Assembly (NCBI GenBank): GCA_029865195.1
Contig: JAOUHH010000143.1
Coordinates: 1-7,256, forward strand
DNA: 7,256 nucleotides
Source: Desulfobulbaceae bacterium
GTDB lineage: Bacteria; Desulfobacterota; Desulfobulbia; Desulfobulbales; UBA5123
Direction: 5' to 3'
The notes under the pieces: model-generated
What the model was told of the DNA's origin: nothing
Databases searched by the model: none
Seen by the model: the letters and a program-made list of their open reading frames with translations, nothing else
Part shown: piece by piece, positions 4,993 to 7,256 of the stretch
How the letters are laid out: every line of letters begins with the position of its first letter
How positions within the stretch are numbered: position 1 is the stretch's first letter
Made by a program: the position numbers and the translations under genes

Positions 4993-7008
4993 ATGGCTTT
5001 CTCCATTGGTAAAAAACTTACCATCAACACCCTGCTTCTTTCTGCCACCGCACTCATCGTGTTTATGGTGCTTGGCTTTACCGCCGTGCTCACCGCCAAG
5101 GACTCCTTTATCAACGACAAACTTGAACAACTCACCTCCATCCGCGAGATCAAAAAAAATCAGATTGAAAACTTTTACAACGAACGACAGGCGGACATGG
5201 CGGTACTCACCGAAACGGTTGCCGCTTTCGCGCCTGACGCCGCTGATAATTTTCAGGGATTAGCAGATACTCACAATGAATTCTTTATCAATTACCAGAA
5301 AGCCTACGGTTACTACGACCTGTTCCTGATCTCACCTGATGGTCAGTGCTTCTACAGCGTCGCCAAGGAGGCAGATTATCAGTCCAACCTTCTCACCGGT
5401 CCGTTCAAGGATTCCAACCTCGGCGAACTGGTCCGCAAGGTTCTTGACTCGCGTCAATACGCCCTGGCGGACTTCGCGCCCTACGCACCAAGCAACAACG
5501 AACCGGCCGCCTTCATCGCCCAACCACTCATCAAGGATGGCCAGGTTCAAATGATTATTGCCCTGCAAGTTTCCTTGAAAGCGATCAACAACATCATGCA
5601 GGAACGGACCGGCATGGGGAAAACGGGAGAAACATACCTGATCGGCAGCGACAAGTTGATGCGTTCGGACTCCTTCCTCGACCCGACCAATCATTCGGTG
5701 GTCGCCTCCTTTGCCAATCCAGACAAGGGTGCTGTTGACACCGAAGCCTCACGCGAGGCACTGGCCGGCAAATCAGACGAAAAAATCATCACCGATTACA
5801 ACGGCAACCCGGTCCTTTCCGCTTACACGCCAGTCAAGGTCGGCGAAACCACTTGGGCCCTGATCGCCGAGATAGACGAACATGAAGTCCGAAATGAATC
5901 CGTGGCCGCCACCAATCTGATGAAAAGGGTATTCACCATCGGCATCATCGCCTCCTTGGTGATGGTCAGCATTATCACCTTCAACGCCATGGTGATCCGC
6001 AACATGGCAGTAATTCTTAACCGAACCATCAAGGGTTTGGGCGAGAGCGCCGAGCAGGTGTCGGCCTCGGCCACACAAATCTCCGCAAGCAGCCTCTCCC
6101 TTGCCGAAGGAGCCTCCGAACAGGCGGCGGCCCTCGAGGAAACCTCCTCAGCCCTCGAAGAGATGTCGGCGATGACCAAACATAACGCCGAAAATTCGTT
6201 CCATGCTGACAACCTCATGAAAGAGGCCAACAGCATTGCCGGCAATGCCGCGGAATCCATGCGCAAGCTGACCACGGCCATGGATGAGATTTCCAGCGCC
6301 AGTGCACAAACCCAAAAAATTATCAAAACCATTGATGAAATCGCGTTCCAAACCAACCTGTTGGCGCTGAACGCAGCGGTTGAGGCGGCAAGGGCCGGCG
6401 AGGCCGGTGCAGGGTTCGCCGTCGTCGCAGACGAGGTAAGGAGCCTGGCGATGCGCGCGGCGGAAGCAGCCAAGGACACGGCTGGCCTCATCGAAGGTAC
6501 GGTGAGCAAGATCCAAGAAGGCACCGAACTCGTCAAGGAGACCGATGCCGCCTTTGCAAGTCTCAAGGAGAGCAACGCCAAGGCGGGCGGCCTGATCTCG
6601 GAAATCACCAACGCCTCCGAGGAACAGGCTAATGGCGTTGGTCAGATCAACCTGGCGGTCACCGAAATGGACAAGGTTACCCAGCAAAATGCTGCGAACT
6701 CCGAGGAGAACGCCAGCGCTTCAGAGCAATTGGGCGCCCAGTCCATCTTCCTGCGCGATCTGGTCAACGATCTTGTTGCGCTGGTGACCGGAGAAGCCAA
6801 GAAATCAACCGATCAACCTGGCCACACGCCGACGCCTCAAATACATCAGAAGCCTGCATTAACCGCCCATCCCAAGGTGCATGCTCCGGCCGTCGGAGCC
6901 GCCAAGCCTAAAAACGTTGCCGCGGCAGCCGCAGCCCCGAAAACGCAGCCAATGGGAAAACCGGAGGATATTATCCCCATGGACAACGATGATTTCGAGG
7001 ATTTTTAG
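4993..7008 (+). CDS. Methyl-accepting chemotaxis protein with Cache-type sensor and no HAMP, 671 aa
   Basis: A membrane chemoreceptor that should sense a small periplasmic ligand and control CheA through CheW. Residues 9-34 are the first membrane helix and 313-335 the second. Between them is a double-Cache-like domain with YYDLFLISPDG (107-117), GMGKTGETYL (207-216) and MRSDSF (223-228). The cytoplasmic part begins almost directly with the signalling coiled coil, with no room for a HAMP domain of about 50 residues. The hairpin tip carries EAARAGEAGAGF (464-475). Two segments match the methylation consensus: AAALEETSSA (378-387) and AANSEENASA (567-576). They lie 87 and 102 residues from tip residue E470, as E304 and E493 lie from E391 in E. 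coli Tsr, suggesting a 36-heptad-type domain. A Pro/Ala/His-rich linker (about 601-656) leads to an acidic tail ending DFEDF, which fits the CheR-docking pentapeptide pattern. AGGAGG lies 6 bases before the ATG. Ligand unknown. Confidence 0.95.
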   Translation: MAFSIGKKLTINTLLLSATALIVFMVLGFTAVLTAKDSFINDKLEQLTSIREIKKNQIENFYNERQADMAVLTETVAAFAPDAADNFQGLADTHNEFFINYQKAYGYYDLFLISPDGQCFYSVAKEADYQSNLLTGPFKDSNLGELVRKVLDSRQYALADFAPYAPSNNEPAAFIAQPLIKDGQVQMIIALQVSLKAINNIMQERTGMGKTGETYLIGSDKLMRSDSFLDPTNHSVVASFANPDKGAVDTEASREALAGKSDEKIITDYNGNPVLSAYTPVKVGETTWALIAEIDEHEVRNESVAATNLMKRVFTIGIIASLVMVSIITFNAMVIRNMAVILNRTIKGLGESAEQVSASATQISASSLSLAEGASEQAAALEETSSALEEMSAMTKHNAENSFHADNLMKEANSIAGNAAESMRKLTTAMDEISSASAQTQKIIKTIDEIAFQTNLLALNAAVEAARAGEAGAGFAVVADEVRSLAMRAAEAAKDTAGLIEGTVSKIQEGTELVKETDAAFASLKESNAKAGGLISEITNASEEQANGVGQINLAVTEMDKVTQQNAANSEENASASEQLGAQSIFLRDLVNDLVALVTGEAKKSTDQPGHTPTPQIHQKPALTAHPKVHAPAVGAAKPKNVAAAAAAPKTQPMGKPEDIIPMDNDDFEDF

Positions 7009-7256
7009 GATATTACCGTTTCGCGACGCATCGCCACGGAGGGGCACACTCAGACGGACGGTAGCGAAACTTTGGGGCCGCACTTGTGAAAGAGAACCGG
7101 ATCAAGTAGGATAAGCGCAAATTTTTGTCAGGTAGCCTTGCCACGCCACCCTCGACAACAGATGCAAACGCCTTCATCACCCCTTGGCATAGCTGGTTTC
7201 TGATCACACCTTTGCTCAGAATCAGACGGACAACAAACCATCCGGTCCCCTGATGC
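7009..7256. other. Region after the chemoreceptor gene, no supported gene
   Basis: I see no recognisable protein and no good terminator here. GTTTCGC (7018-7024) and GCGAAAC (7064-7070) form a 7-bp inverted repeat, and TACCGT (7014-7019) and ACGGTA (7058-7063) a second, overlapping one. The two pairings partly exclude each other. Only TTT follows, so this is at best a weak end-of-transcript structure for the chemoreceptor gene. A minus-strand frame is open from the right edge to a stop at 7013-7015 (about 80 codons), but its sequence matches no family I know. Confidence 0.4.

Noticed and set aside
5823..6611. 262-codon minus-strand open frame inside the chemoreceptor gene
   Set aside because: The Ala/Ser-rich repetitive translation mirrors the coiled-coil coding sequence on the other strand; it is a shadow.
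1..7256. CRISPR array, insertion sequence, tRNA/rRNA or phage genes
   Set aside because: No regularly spaced direct repeats, transposase or integrase motifs, terminal inverted repeats with target duplications, or cloverleaf/rRNA signatures were seen.

Overview
The window holds four complete protein genes, one gene cut by the left edge, and the control sequences between them. It looks like a chromosomal segment of a Gram-negative, motile, probably anaerobic bacterium. Moderately high GC, a B12-dependent ribonucleotide reductase, an outer-membrane-type BON lipoprotein, a HAMP-less Cache chemoreceptor with an acidic FxxF tail and a receiver-PAS signalling protein together suggest a deltaproteobacterium (Desulfobacterota, perhaps a Desulfobulbales- or Geobacter-like lineage). 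That placement is inference from protein style only. No insertion sequence, phage gene, tRNA, rRNA or CRISPR array is visible.

Left part, minus strand (1-2040): a two-gene unit encodes a DolP/YraP-like lipoprotein with two BON domains (start 1981), then a small DUF493/YbeD-family protein 25 bp downstream. A 225-bp gap with palindromic sequences follows. After it, on the same strand, begins a receiver-PAS signalling protein whose C-terminus lies outside the window. It reads open from 906 to base 1.

Middle (1982-4806): a divergent intergenic region carries a likely promoter for the lipoprotein and, facing right, two NrdR-box-like palindromes 32 bp apart centre to centre. A roughly 190-nt leader then leads to nrdJ, the adenosylcobalamin-dependent class II ribonucleotide reductase (757 aa, start 2418). 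nrdJ ends in two consecutive hairpins, the second a strong intrinsic terminator, so it appears to be monocistronic.

Right part (4807-7256): a 671-aa transmembrane chemoreceptor has a double-Cache-type sensor, no HAMP domain, and a C-terminal pentapeptide fitting the CheR-docking pattern. The last 248 bases hold no gene I can support.

The genes look like independent transcription units: dNTP supply under NrdR, envelope maintenance, and two sensory proteins. I see no evidence for a single new multi-gene system. The most useful leads are the NrdR operator pair with a possible third degenerate site, the altered receiver active site beside a cysteine cluster, the two-hairpin 3' end of nrdJ, and the HAMP-less receptor with its tethered tail.
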